A DNA stretch of 64,000 bases from Corythucha ciliata. Taxonomy: Eukaryota > Arthropoda > Insecta > Hemiptera > Tingidae. The stretch's first letter is position 1. Each line of letters starts with the position of its first letter. The notes below the pieces were generated by a model. That model saw nothing but the letters and a program-made list of their open reading frames with translations, ran no database searches and was not told the DNA's origin. The stretch spans positions 1,403,009-1,467,008 of the forward strand of contig CM075938.1 of the NCBI GenBank assembly GCA_038030265.1, written 5' to 3'. Positions 46,678-57,300 of this stretch are shown piece after piece. Made by a program: the position numbers and the translations under genes.

Positions 46678-46869
46678 CACTGGGAAAAAGAGTCGGTTCC
46701 GGAACTCGGTTGAAACAGTATTCTCAACCGTGAAAAATAAACGTCATTCTGTTAAAGACGGCTCCAACAGTTATTTGTTCGGTTAAGAGTGCAAACAACC
46801 GTCAAAGAGACTCTTTTACCGTGTATTTAACAGACTTTTCTACACTTTCACGTGCTTAACCGTACAAAC

Positions 46870-47520
46870 AAAGTCGGTTGAGCTGAAAACTTGTCGCCCA
46901 GCCGGTGTGAATAACGGTAAAACCGAGGTAAATGACCGTGTAACCGAGTTTAATAACGGTAAAACCGTGTTGAATGACGGTAAAACAGAATTCAATGACG
47001 GTGAAATCGAGCTTAATGACGGTAAAACCGAGTTGAACGACCGTATTACCGACCTGAATGAAGGTAAAACAGAGTTGGAAGACGGTAAAACCGAGTTGAG
47101 CGACCATGTTACCGTGTTGAATGACGGTAAAACCGAGCGAAGTGACGGTAAAGCAGAATTCAATGACGGTGAAATCGAGCTGAATGACAGTAAAACCGAG
47201 TTGAACGACCGTATTACCGACCTGAATGAAGGTAAAATAGAGTTGGACGACGGTAAAACCGAGTTGAATGACGGTGAAATCAAGTTGGAATGATGGAGAA
47301 ACCGTGTTGAGCGACCATGTTACCGAGTTGAATGACGGTAAAGCCGAGTTGAACGGTCGTGTTACCGAGATGAATGACGGTAAAACCGAGCGTAGTGACG
47401 GTAAAGCAGAATTCAATGATGGTGAAATCGAGTTGAATATGGAGATGTAACAGAGTTTAATGACGGCGTTACCGAGTTTAGTAACTGTAAAGCAGAGTTG
47501 AATGACGGTGAACCCGGCTC
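46870..47520. repeat. 21 bp tandem repeat (seven-codon register)
   Basis: Diverged copies of GTAAAACCGAGTTGAATGACG. Because 21 is a multiple of 3, both strands keep long open frames: NDGKTEL-type repeats on the plus strand (46907-47293) and SVLPSFN-type repeats on the minus strand (47596-46840). A super-unit recurs 168 bp apart (46984 and 47152), eight basic units. I do not call these frames genes. Confidence 0.85.
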
Positions 47521-47823
47521 CATGACCACTAATATCAAATGTACTGACGTTGTACTGTGTAGGCGGACGATAAAACCGATGAAACGAAATTTTCATTTTC
47601 TAAAACTTCCGGATCTTGCAACTTTCGCAAATTGCCCTGGGTCCCAGGTCACAATCAAAGAAAGCGGGATATTTTTCGATGAAGAACACACACAAAAAAT
47701 GTAAATCGAATCAAACTCAATGCTCCCATCGGTAGCCTAGTATTTATTTTTATTTAATGAAAGCATTCAGATACATATAGATATAACGTTACCCAAGAGG
47801 TCCCCTCCCCCATTTCATCATCC

Positions 47824-48254
47824 TATAAAACTCTCCTGTTCTGGCAGTCTTAGACAAGCAGTTTTTAACCGACTTCACGCACTCGTAACTAGATGCAACA
47901 ACTAAGTAGACGGTTCAGTAAGGCAACCCTTAACCGTCAAAATTCTGTTGATTCAGGGTGCTCTATCGGTTGAAGCACTCCCTCTCTTTGTTTTTAGCGG
48001 CATCTGCAGAAAACGCGCAAGGTCTGTCTTTCTCACTGCTCCCAGTAACTTCGCACTTCTCATTATTTAGTCCTCGCCTGCTGAAGTTGTTTCAGTCACT
48101 GTAGTCAGTGAAAGAGTTCTTTTTTTTTTTTGTTTTTTTTTTTTCGTGAAGTGATTTGAGTCGTGTTGAAACAAGAACTTGTGACTCCGAAATGGATGAA
48201 GATGTTAAAACTCTTTTGCAAGAGTGGAAGCTGAGCGACTACACGATTGAATGA
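47824..48254 (+). other. Possible captured promoter and first exon
   Basis: Non-repetitive island inside the CACTGGG element. A TATAAAA at 47824-47830 is followed 15 bp later by CAGTCTT, an initiator-like word. An ATG at 48192 opens a 20-codon frame (MDEDVKTLLQEW, then KLSDY) that ends where the 21 bp-type repeat resumes. The peptide resembles the first helices of a SAM domain. This could be a host gene's 5' end carried by the transposon. The call rests on a short peptide and is tentative. Confidence 0.3.
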
Positions 48255-48749
48255 CAGTGAAACCGAGTTGAGCGGTCGTGTTACCGAGATGAATGACGGT
48301 AAAACCGAGCGAAGTCACGGTAAAGCAGAATTCAATGACGGTGAATTGAAATGACGGTGGTGAATTTTCTACTTATTGTTTTGTACTATGTTTGAATATA
48401 ATTCGTGTTTCTTCTTTCACGACTTCTTCGCATGTGAACTAAAATTTACGTTCATCCCATTTCCAATTTTAATCTTTTTTTACCAATAACAGAATTTCAG
48501 AACACTCACTTTCACGGTAACTCAAATTTTTTTTTTTAGGGTCTCAAACGGGCCACAAGAAAGGCTGAACGGAGCGTCGAGAGAAATCAGGATTTGAAAT
48601 GGAAATTTAATCTGCGGTTTACCTCTGACGCTCGGTTCAACCATTTTTTGCGGCAAATTTGGCCGTAAAGAATCAGTAAGGCTAACCGTGAAAAGTGGAA
48701 GCACGTACCGAGAAAGTCGGTGACAAATTACCGTTTGTACCACAGTAGG

Positions 48750-48980
48750 AACGGTATATTCTACCGTATGCCGACGGTAGTATATACCGTTATTTCACGG
48801 TTGACACCAGACTCAAGACGGTACCTCTTAACCGAGGTGAGACACCTGTTTTAACTGTGATATAACGGTATATTCCACCGTATGCCAACGGTAGCACGTA
48901 CCGTTATGTCACGGTTGACACCAGACTCAAGACGGCGTTTCTTAACCGAGTAGAGATACCTGTTTTACCGTTGAGTAACC
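48750..48980. repeat. 114 bp tandem duplication
   Basis: Two copies start at 48750 and 48864 with AACGGTATATT-C/T-ACCGTATG. Both continue through CACGGTTGACACCAGACTC and an AACCGAG stretch. Further loose repetition (GGTTGCAAACATTTTACCGA) occurs at 49265, 49375 and 49467. Confidence 0.75.
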
Positions 48981-49537
48981 GTTGATGCAACCGTCATGAC
49001 AGTAGAATTTTACCTTTTTTTTCTGCTGATGCTACCGTATAATATCCAAAATTCGGTTCGCCACTACCGTAAACACACTGTTGGACCAACCGCCTGACAC
49101 GGCTGTGATTACCGAGTATACGGTCAGCTTTCACCGATGTTAGACAGTTGCTGTAACAGACAAGGGAGTTGTGGGTCGGAAGAATCTACCGTAAAGTAAC
49201 GGTTAGAGTTAACCGTCTAGTGACGGTTCATTCAACAGATATGTCTCAACTGTGTTTAACCGTGTTTGTGGCTTGACCGTCAGACTCGGTTGCAAACATT
49301 TTACCGACAATATGCGCTAACCGAGTGCATTTAACCGTACCAAGCTTGTCGGTAGACTTTACCAACTCATGACGGTTGCAAACATTTTACCGACAACATG
49401 CGTTAACCGAGTCAAGACGTGCATTCAACCGTATCAAGCTTGTCGGTTGACATTACAGACTCGTGACGGTTGCAAACATTTTACCGAGATTTCTCGGTTA
49501 AAATTAACCGAGAAAGTGCCTCTTTTTTTTCCCAGTG

Positions 49538-50337
49538 TTGATTGAGTCAGACGCTGAGAAGGGCGATCGCACCATTTTTCCTGGAAGGCAAGTATCGCAG
49601 GGCCGAAATTTTTGATTTATTCGTACAATTTTAGCGCCGAGTACGAAATTATTTGAAGTTATTTTCTTGACATCTTCGAAATTCAAATTCCCGTATCGAT
49701 GATGCCAAAGCTCTAAATCATTGAGTTGTTCATCATCAATGAAGGCTGAATGATGGTCGTTTCTTCCTTTTCTTTCTTTCGATTCATTGATATAGTATAG
49801 ACCTCTTACACATTTAGCTCGAAGTACGGGATTTCCGTCTTGATTCAAGATATCAGCACGATCTTGTTCAAAAATGACGGTAAACCCTTTTTCGGTAATT
49901 TTGGCGACCGATATCAAATTCGCTCTCAAGTTTGGAACGTGTAGGGTGTCATTCAGTGTAATAGTTAACATTCTTTTCTTCGTCGGATCCCAGGTGCGCA
50001 GGTTTATAGACCCTTTTGCTTTTATCTCCGTCTTACTGTCATTAGCAGCTAAATTTAGTTTTCCTTTTTCAATTGTTCCCACATTTTCAAATTTAGACGC
50101 CTCCTTGCACATGTGTGACGTGCAGCCACTATCTAGAATCCATCTTCCGGCGACGTCACAGTCTTCATCCGCAAGATTAAAACAAACGTGGTAACCACAG
50201 TCTTCTTCGGTCATGTTAGCTGCGGATCTCATCTTAAGTGGACAATACGGTGCTATGTGGCCTTCTTTTTTACAGGAATAACACATTTTTCCAGTGAAAC
50301 TTCTTTTCTTACGATACATTGAAAAATTGTCCGGCAC
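49538..50337 (-). pseudogene. gag-pol: copia gag end, protease and pre-integrase
   Basis: The minus-strand frame 50337-49504 contains a zinc knuckle (CYSCKKEGHIAPYC), the protease site (WILDSGCTSHMC) and the pre-integrase motif (LELWHHRYGNLNF), and stops at CDTCLPGKMVRSPF where the CACTGGG element begins. Everything from the integrase core to the middle of RT is missing. The last seven codons of the frame are read from the inserted element. Confidence 0.92.
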
Positions 50338-50993
50338 TTATTTTTCAGTTGCATTATTTGCATGTTGATTCCATTTTTTTTTTTTTTTTTTCAACTACTA
50401 AAGCATCGTCTTCATGGACCTCCTTGAATTTTTCGCACCTTGCATTGCATTCTTCTATTATTTTAACCTTCAAAACTTGTGGGCTTGGAAGTTCGTCTTT
50501 TGACTCGATCGCGCATCGGATCTCAAATTCATCTGGAAGACTGTTGAAAGGAGGACATCGTTTTTGTCAACATCCATGTCCTGTAGTTTATCTACAACAC
50601 CGAAAAAATTTGCTAGATAGTCTCTGTAATCTTCGTTTCGCTTCATTTGCTTCATTTTCTTTAGTACGTATTAAACGCTTCAGAAGTGTGGCTTTTCTCG
50701 CCGGCACCTTCGATTGAAAAATGTCATGCAGTTTTCTCCACACGTTTTCTCCATGTGTTGCATCCCTTAACTTGTTTTAATTCCGAAGGCGAAATCGATA
50801 AAATTAATTCGGCTTTTGCTTTTCTGTCAGTATTATCCCACGTCTGAGCTTCATTAGCTTCCGCCGGTCGTGATTTCACGCCTGTGACATATTCCAGAGC
50901 ATCGTTTTTCACCAGAAGGGCTTCCACTTGCAATTTCCAAGTGTCGAAGTTGTCCCTTGACAATAATTCGATTCGATATAAGTTGCCGCTCAT
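50338..50993 (-). pseudogene. gag: copia gag, 5' part
   Basis: Starts at ATG 50993, 29 bp inside the 5' LTR, with LLSRDNFDTWKLQVEALL, the usual opening of copia gag. The frame breaks near 50724-50730 and resumes as 50655-50470 (RNEDYRDYLANFFGVVDKL); it breaks again before the zinc-knuckle frame at 50337, where a T-tract sits at 50377-50391. Non-functional. Confidence 0.88.
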
Positions 50994-51022
50994 CTTAACT
51001 GTGTCTCCTAAGTCTCATAATC

Positions 51023-51160
51023 TGTTAAGTTATTACGAAAGAACAAGTGCTTTTCATAGACGAACAAAGAGATAGTTTGTATTTTTTTTTAAATGCACAC
51101 GTATGGAAAAAATTATGAACAGGAAATTAAGAAGCGAACATGTGTTGTTATGCCAATACA
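51023..51160 (-). repeat. 5' LTR of the copia element
   Basis: 138 bp with the same word order as 45719-45842, including CATAGACGAACAAAGAGATAG-like and ATGTGTTGTTATGCC. It is followed on the right by the target duplication ATTTT. Confidence 0.88.
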
Positions 51161-51165
51161 ATTTT

Positions 51166-51590
51166 CAGGGTGCCAATCGTCAGTTTATCCATTTCAGTGC
51201 GCGTATTGAGTAAGAATCACTAGTTCAAGTACTTTTAGCGTCATAGCAATCGGCTTAACCTTTGGCCATTTTCAAGGCGCGTGTTAGTCAGTTTTGCCAT
51301 TTTGGCGAGGCGAATAGTCAGTATTTATCCATTTTTTAGGACGGCAAGTCCATCTAGCTGAAGGCTCAAAAATGGCCAGTATTGGCGATTTATGGGGCGT
51401 GAATGGTCGGTTTAACCTCTTCAGTGTGGGTATCACGACCGTTTCGGGCGTTTTCAGGGCGCACAAATCGTCAGTTTAGCCATTTTTAGGACGTGAGAAG
51501 CCAATTTGACTATCTTTAGAGCGGAAATGGCCATTTTCCACTATTTTCAGGACGCAATGAGTCACTTTAGCTACTTAGCCCAGTCAATGA
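51166..51590. repeat. Family C array, right part
   Basis: Continues the array of 45360-45718 after the copia insertion (CAGGGTGCCAATCGTCAG). It is interrupted again at 51604 by a long-TIR element and may resume at 53624-53770, ending in the hAT-like terminus wording at 53910-53950. Confidence 0.7.
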
Positions 51591-51603
51591 TTTGATTCTA
51601 GGT

Positions 51604-53348
51604 GGAAAGTCAAAACGTACAAAAACCGACTGTGCCACGTTGTTTGGGATGCCTAGTTGCCATCATTAAAATTGTAATTGGCCACGTTGTCGTGGAGTTA
51701 TTCGGACGTCCAGGTGGTATATGTTGTTGGCTCTCCACAATAATTGTTTTTATTTCTTTCTGTTCTTGGTCTAATCGATTTTCTGCCTGTCTACGCCATC
51801 ATCACGATCCTCTACGAGGAAGTCAACGAGTGTGGAAGACACACGAAAACTTATTTTAATAATGGTCCTGATGATGGCCTAGACAGGCAGAAAATCGATT
51901 AGACCAAGAACAGAAAGAAATAAAAACAATTATTGTGGAGAGACAACAACATATACCACCTGGATGCCTAGTTGTATAACATACTAAAAGTCCTTGAACC
52001 TAGGGTTGGCGCAAAAGGGGAGGGGGAAGGGTCAAAGGTCCTTATTTATGGTTTTTTGCCTATATCTTAGTGGGGGTTGGTCTTTCAAAACATTTACGCG
52101 TATACAAAATTAAAGCTCACAAAATTCTCTACTTTTTATTATCTTCTGGTTTTTCGGCCATTTCAAACCGTTAGTAAGATGAACGTAGGTATAGAAATAT
52201 CTCCAAAACCATCAGTGCTGACTAATCATTCTATTAGGCTCAATTTGAAGGCCACAAAAAAGCCACTTCAAGGTCCCATGCACGTTTTTCCTCAATCGTA
52301 TGGTATAGCGGAAGCCGCGTGAACAACATGCAAAACTGAACAGGCGTACCTAACTTTTTCAATGTCAAAACGATTTCATCGAAATCCGGGATGCTTATGA
52401 AAAAAATAGTAGGAGGGATTCTAAACGCATCCATCTGAAGAATGTTTAGCAAAAATGGGCGCCTTACGTTATGACCTTATTCTACCAAATTTTCGATGGA
52501 TAGTTTAGCGAAAATATAAAGAACGCTATTTATCGCAACTTTAAACGTCCGTTGAGAAGGCTTATGATGATTTGTGCCGTTGGATGCGACCGTTCCACAA
52601 TGAAAAAAGTGTCCTCTTTTAAGATTTGTCGCCAAAATTACCATAATAACAGCTGGAAGGAGAGATATTTCAGTTTTACTAAAAAAAAGAGGAGTCTCTG
52701 CCAAAAAAAAAAAACGAATGAATTAGACTACATAACCACTATATACGTATACTCAAAAGCGATATTTTTTAGTAGGCAATTAGGCATCAGCTAAAGCTGT
52801 ACGCCGAGTCACTTGTTTTTGAGTCCGTACTAGACCCCATCTCAGACCTCCACTGGTCTTTCTACAATAATTTATTTTTCCTCATTTTTCTCCTGGAGAA
52901 TTATGTCTCCTCTTTTGGTGGCACACGGCAAGTTCTAAATGAAATTCAATTCTACAGAACTTTATTTTCGATGGAATTAAGATCTGAGACGATGGCCGCA
53001 AAATTTTGCCATAAAATGTGTTGCAAAAAAGTTGTTTTCGAAAATCACTTGTTCCGAGTTCATATATCTCACTAACGGTTACGGACGGTAAAAGCTCGTA
53101 AATATACTCGTAAAAATAACTCGGAATAAAATATGTACGAAATTGTGTGAGCTATAATTTTTTATACGCATTCATGTTGTAAAAAACCAACCCCTTCTGA
53201 GATAAAGTCCTAAAACCAAAATAAGAGACCTTTGCCCCTCCCTATCCACCCCTTGCATTATCACTAGGGGCAAGGACTTTTAATATGTCATACCTCTAGG
53301 CACAACAAACAACGTACCGCAGTTAGTTTTTGTACGTTTTGACTTTCC
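51604..53348. mobile_element. Non-autonomous element with long (~250 bp) inverted ends
   Basis: The left end GGAAAGTCAAAACGTACAAA at 51604 is mirrored by TTTGTACGTTTTGACTTTCC ending at 53348. Similarity continues inward on both sides (CTAAAAGTCCTTG, GGTCAAAGGTCC-like, GGTTGGT, GCGTATA-like) for roughly 250 bp if the foldback at 51660-51961 is removed. No transposase; frames such as 52552-52794 show no domain. 1745 bp including the foldback. Confidence 0.8.
51660..51961. repeat. Foldback inserted in the terminal repeat of another element
   Basis: Arms of about 100 bp: the left arm from 51710 (CAGGTGGTATATGTTGTTGG) is mirrored by the right arm ending ATACCACCTGG at 51963. The loop is about 55 bp. 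The 302 bp segment is bracketed by a 13 bp direct repeat GGATGCCTAGTTG (51647-51659 and 51962-51974). It is absent from the matching place in the right-hand terminal repeat near 53300. Confidence 0.8.
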
Positions 53349-53623
53349 GTCTAAAGTACGCGACACGAAATAAGGCGGGTGTGACTCATCGACTAAAAAT
53401 TCAACGTTGCGCATTATAGTCCCAAAGATGCGATGAAAAGCTCAAGACTACACCCATATCTGGCAACGTTGCGCTCCCATCGTTGTCACTTTGGAGAGCT
53501 GTGAGCCGGTGAGCGTTCGTAAAACCCCACCCCATATCACCATCCACAACGCACGGAGTGGCAACAGGGCATGGGAGGGCCGATGAGTCACACCCGCCTT
53601 ATTTCGTGTCGCGTACTTTAGAC
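53349..53623. mobile_element. MITE with perfect 43 bp inverted ends
   Basis: The left end 53349-53391 starts GTCTAAAGTACGCGAC; the right end 53581-53623 is its exact reverse complement over 43 bp. The total is 275 bp with no coding potential. It abuts the end of the long-TIR element with no spacer. Perfect arms suggest recent mobility or arm homogenisation. Confidence 0.85.
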
Positions 53624-54340
53624 CCCCATTTTTGGCATTCGTTGACTAGACAAGCACGAGTATAGTCAGTTAAGCCCTTTTAATTTATTATTCATTCTGA
53701 ATTATACACTTATTCATGATGGGAATAACTAGGTTTAACTATTTTTAGGCAGCGAATGATGACTGTCAAAGACCTTTTTTAGTAGGTACATCGAAGCACA
53801 CAATTTCTCATAAGCCCCTGTCCCTTGAGCAAATCCTGAATTCGCGTCTGTGTATGTAATTATGCACCCGTTAGGGGCAGGGGGCCCCAGGAACGCACGA
53901 TTGTTCTCACCTAGGGGCCCCGTGAGTGCTAGAAACGGTCCGACTGGTACATGAACAGGAACGTTTCATCAGAGCTATATTTTTACGTTGTACCAAACTT
54001 TGTTCACACGTGAGGAGGTGAGGAGAAGAGGGTTGATCTAGTTTTTTTTTTTCTACAACTTAAGCAATCATTCGGTTCTACATAAATATAACAAGCTGAA
54101 GAGCGTTGAGGATCAATAATTTTTTTATGGTCTGAGGTTTTTGTGGTTAGACCTTTCTGTGAAGGGAACATTTTGGTGCTCGATCTTTTCGTGACATAGA
54201 ATTTTGTTATTCAATATTTTTGTGGTTGGACATTTTTCTGGTCAAGACGTTTTGTGGTTAAAGCTTTTTGTGGTCAAGTCTGTTTTTGGGTGAGTTTTTT
54301 GGGCTTCGAGCCCCAATTTTCGAAAAATTTTTTCTAAAAA
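53624..54340. repeat. Family C remnant, hAT-like end and GTGGT-rich repeat
   Basis: 53640-53770 has diverged family C units. 53910-53950 (CACCTAGGGGCCCC, then CTAGAAACGG) matches the right terminus of 38663-41347. 54130-54290 repeats TTTTTGTGGTTAGAC-like units about every 20-25 bp. No gene. Confidence 0.6.
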
Positions 54341-54620
54341 TTAGAAAAAGCACTGATTCGGGGTATAAATTGAACAGTACAAATTTCGCGGATAAATTTT
54401 TTTTTAAAATACTAATTCGCGGATAACATGGATAAAAACGCTGATTCACGAATATTAAGGAATAGCGCTCAATCTAATTAGCTAAAAATGAAAAATCAGA
54501 AATTCAATGTTTCCGGGGGTGACTTCAGCTTCGTGGCCAAAAACGAGACAAAGCGCTAATTCACGGCTAAAATGAAGAAAAAGCGCTCATTCAAAGCTGA
54601 AATTGAGAAAATCCGCCATA
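54340..54620 (-). repeat. Degenerate array, family A, reverse orientation
   Basis: Short stretch of GCTAATTCACGGCTAAAAT-type units. Confidence 0.6.
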
Positions 54621-54689
54621 AAAAAACGTAATAAAAAGTAAGTCCTGGAAGTTGGGGGGACTTTAAAGAACCCCTGTTCTACGATACCA

Positions 54690-55510
54690 GGTTATCTCTT
54701 TGGAGAGAAGTGAAGTATCTGGGGGTAACTCTGAACTCCACGCTCACCTGGAACAAGCACCTGGGCAATGTTGCCGACAGGGGTAAAATGCGGCTTATGA
54801 CGAAAAATGCCTGCGGCAAAACGTGGGTACTGAGGCCCCTTATGGTCTTATGGCTGTTCACGGCGATAGTCAGACCCGCACTAACAAATTGCTCAGTGGT
54901 CTGGTGGCACAAGGCGGAACAGGAGGGGCCAAAAATACCCTCACTGGTGTTCAGAGACCGGCGCGGCGTGCCTGATGGTCCCTGGGGCTATGCAATCCAC
55001 TCCTACTTCCACGATGGAGGTACTGACGGGACTCCCTTCCGTTGATATCTTCATCAAGGGGGTGACGGCAATGTCGGCCGTAAGGCATGAATGGGGTGGT
55101 CTATGGAGGGGTGGGAACCTTAATTTAAGGAGGACCCACACCAGGATTCTGGACACTTCGAGACCCAGTGCTGGGCATGATACCGGATGTCATTATGCCC
55201 AGAACCCTCAGCGAATCCGGTCCCTTCTCCGTCCTCTTTGTGTTTGGGAAGTGGTGGAAAGGAATCACAAGGAGCGGTTGTGGTTTACTAGTAACGCGAC
55301 TGGTGTAGGGGTGTACGGGTTGGAACCCGAATCTGTCTACACCTCTGGGGGTTCATACTCGGTCTATACGAAGTCTATACGCAATTAAGGTCTGTGCTGC
55401 GGAGAATATGCGTAGGGACGAGCAGAATGCCCATATACCTGCGTACCTAATCTCACGGATAGCCAGGCTGCCATTAAGGCATTAACCGGTCCCGCCATCG
55501 ACCTTCAGGA
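54690..55510 (+). pseudogene. LINE ORF2 fragment: RT end and RNase H start
   Basis: RT thumb region read from 54690: VKYLGVTLNSTLTWNKHL, then GKTWVLRPLMVLWLFTAIVR. A frameshift near 54930 moves reading to the 54975 frame (TSTMEVLTGLPSVDIFIKG). Further frame changes follow. RNase H is hinted at by GVGVYGLEPES near 55310 and DSQAAIKAL near 55460. The first catalytic Asp motif is degraded (TSNA where TDGS is usual). This is a fourth, distinct LINE remnant in the window, separated from its C-terminal end by about 1.5 kb. Confidence 0.8.
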
Positions 55511-57004
55511 TGGCGATAGCCAAGTAAGTTAATGCCCAGGAGCTATACGCTGGCAGAAACTGGAGGGACATCAGCAGAGTAAGCGCGTGGTCGAAAGACC
55601 GTGAAGGAGGCTTACAAGTAAACAAGTAGGATCCAAGGGAGGGGCCTCCTTTGGAGCATGACCCCACCTTTGGAGACGGAAGTCAAATGCGCAAAAACTT
55701 CATCAAAACCTCCACCCAAACCCTACAACGACGAGGGGTTTTCACCTTCTCAAATGTGAGGGTGTTTCTCAAAGGTTCTGGGTCTGATCTTCGAGGCAGA
55801 CATGATTTATAAGTCCCCCGAACAATGTTCAACCACGAAATACAGCTCCTTTTAAACGGTACAGAAATTAATGTTTTTATCGACTCCAGGGCCACTAACA
55901 TGAGCGGTGGGTAAGAAAAAACAACCGAAAGTGCGGTTGCCTTGGTAGATCCCTTCTGCGGCACTTTTTCGAGACCATTCTTTCCTGGGCCCCTGAGCTG
56001 CCCAGAGAGGTCCTTGTGCATAGAGATTCTTCCTTGAACTTCAGGGCTGTCCACGGGAAAATTCGGGTGCAGGTGGTTAAAAACAGGGGCATCATAGTGA
56101 GCGAACCCTTTCATTGATTCCTGTTTTCAAAAATGTGTCTCAATTTTCGGATTCCCCGTGTGGAGAAACCCTAAAATATTGGGCTGCAGCCGCCGATCTA
56201 GGATTTTTTCATAGGATTCAACCATTCAGTGCCTAAATTGACGAAATAATTGTTGATGGAAGCCGAACTCCTCTCAAGTTATCATCTCTTTAATACATAC
56301 GAAAGATTCAACATCGCCGCATTAAACTGGAAAAATGGGGCGACGTTTCGTCCCCAATGACTATTTGGAGAATAGAATTTTCATGGAGCTCGCAGACGAG
56401 ACAAAGTAAAGGACTGAACTGACTATATTTGCGCCCTAAAAATTGCCAAACTGGAAATTACCGCTCTAAAAATAGCCAAACGGACTTCAAGTGCCCTAAA
56501 AATGGCCGAGCTGACGATTCTTGCAGCCCTCAAAATGGCTAAATCAACCATACACGCGCCAAAGTCGGGGCGGATCCAGAGTCAGCTTAAGGTGGGGCGG
56601 ATCCAGAGTCAGCTTAAGGAGGGGACCTACCCCATCCTACCCCCCGCACCTATTATAACAACACCGCACTGCATAGTTTCTCTACTTCATATTTTTCAGG
56701 GCAACAATCCATGACACTTTAGGTCCGAATGGTCATGTTTTGCCGTTTTTAGAGCGGGCATTACCAGTTAAGGCCATTTTTACAACAGGCAATTCATGTT
56801 TAGCCATTTTCTACGCGCGAACGCTCAGTTTTGGCCGTTTTCGGGGCAGGAATCACATGTCAGGCATTTTTGGAACGCGAATTCGGGGCTCGTTTTGGGA
56901 CGCCAATATGGTCCTTCAAGTCAAAGGCGCGAGTGGTCAGTATTGGTCAATTCTGGCTCGCGAAATGCCAGTTTGGTCAATGACTATCCAACTAAGTTAG
57001 AACG
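55511..57004. other. Insertion splitting the LINE; family C array at its right end
   Basis: 55511-56400 shows no recognisable gene; the minus-strand frame 56114-55683 (143 codons) lacks any domain I know. 56410-56990 is a family C array (GCCCTAAAAATGGCC-type units, then GGCGGATCCAGAGTCAGCTTA repeated twice near 56571-56618, a hAT-end-like word). Confidence 0.55.
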
Positions 57005-57300
57005 GTGGTGCGGGCCTTATCTCAGGATTCTGCCATCTCCGTTACAATCTACACTGCATCGGGGTGTAACCAGTTCCCGTTGTGTAGACTTTGAGGGGAA
57101 GAAAACGAGACTACCTATCACATCGTGTTCGAGTGTGAGGCGCTCACGGACCGCCGGCTCAGCATCTTCGGGGTTGTTACACTCCAGGGTGCTCCAACCG
57201 GCGAAACCTCCTCCTGCGGCCGAAGGACCTCCTAAACCTTGTCAGAGGGAAGGGGATCCTGGGCTAGATCTACTGCAGACCCAGGTGAGGCACAATAATA
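57005..57300 (+). pseudogene. LINE ORF2 C-terminal Cys/His fragment
   Basis: Translates as TTYHIVFECEALTDRRLSIFG near 57115-57180, the His-x4-Cys finger and following helix typical of LINE ORF2 C-termini. It probably belongs with 54690-55510. It ends before an A-run at 57336-57345 that may be the LINE tail. Confidence 0.7.

Larger units (their letters stand above)
46678..49537. mobile_element. DNA transposon-like element with CACTGGGAAAAA ends
   Basis: The left end CACTGGGAAAAAGAG at 46678 is mirrored by CTCTTTTTTTTCCCAGTG ending at 49537. Inside is an AACCGAG/ACGGT-rich interior with a 21 bp tandem repeat (46870-47520), a non-repetitive stretch (47530-48240), short repeat remnants (48240-48350) and a 114 bp duplication (48750-48970). 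No transposase. CAC ends recall the CACTA group but a 3 bp target duplication is not clear (only TT matches), so the superfamily is open. It replaces most of copia integrase and RT. Confidence 0.75.
45714..51165 (-). mobile_element. Ty1/copia element with LTRs, interrupted
   Basis: LTRs at 51023-51160 (5', minus strand) and 45719-45842 (3'). The 5 bp target duplication ATTTT lies at 45714-45718 and 51161-51165. On the minus strand each LTR runs TGT...GGCATAACAACAC-like to CTTAACA; a purine tract AGAGGGGA precedes the 3' LTR at 45843-45851. Gag, protease and the pre-integrase part lie on the right; RT end and RNase H on the left. The LTRs differ at many positions and by indels, so this insertion is older than the CsRn1-like one. 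Confidence 0.93.

Noticed and set aside
46840..47596. Open frames of 147 and 246 codons on the minus strand
   Set aside because: Produced by the 21 bp repeat, with no independent sign of coding.
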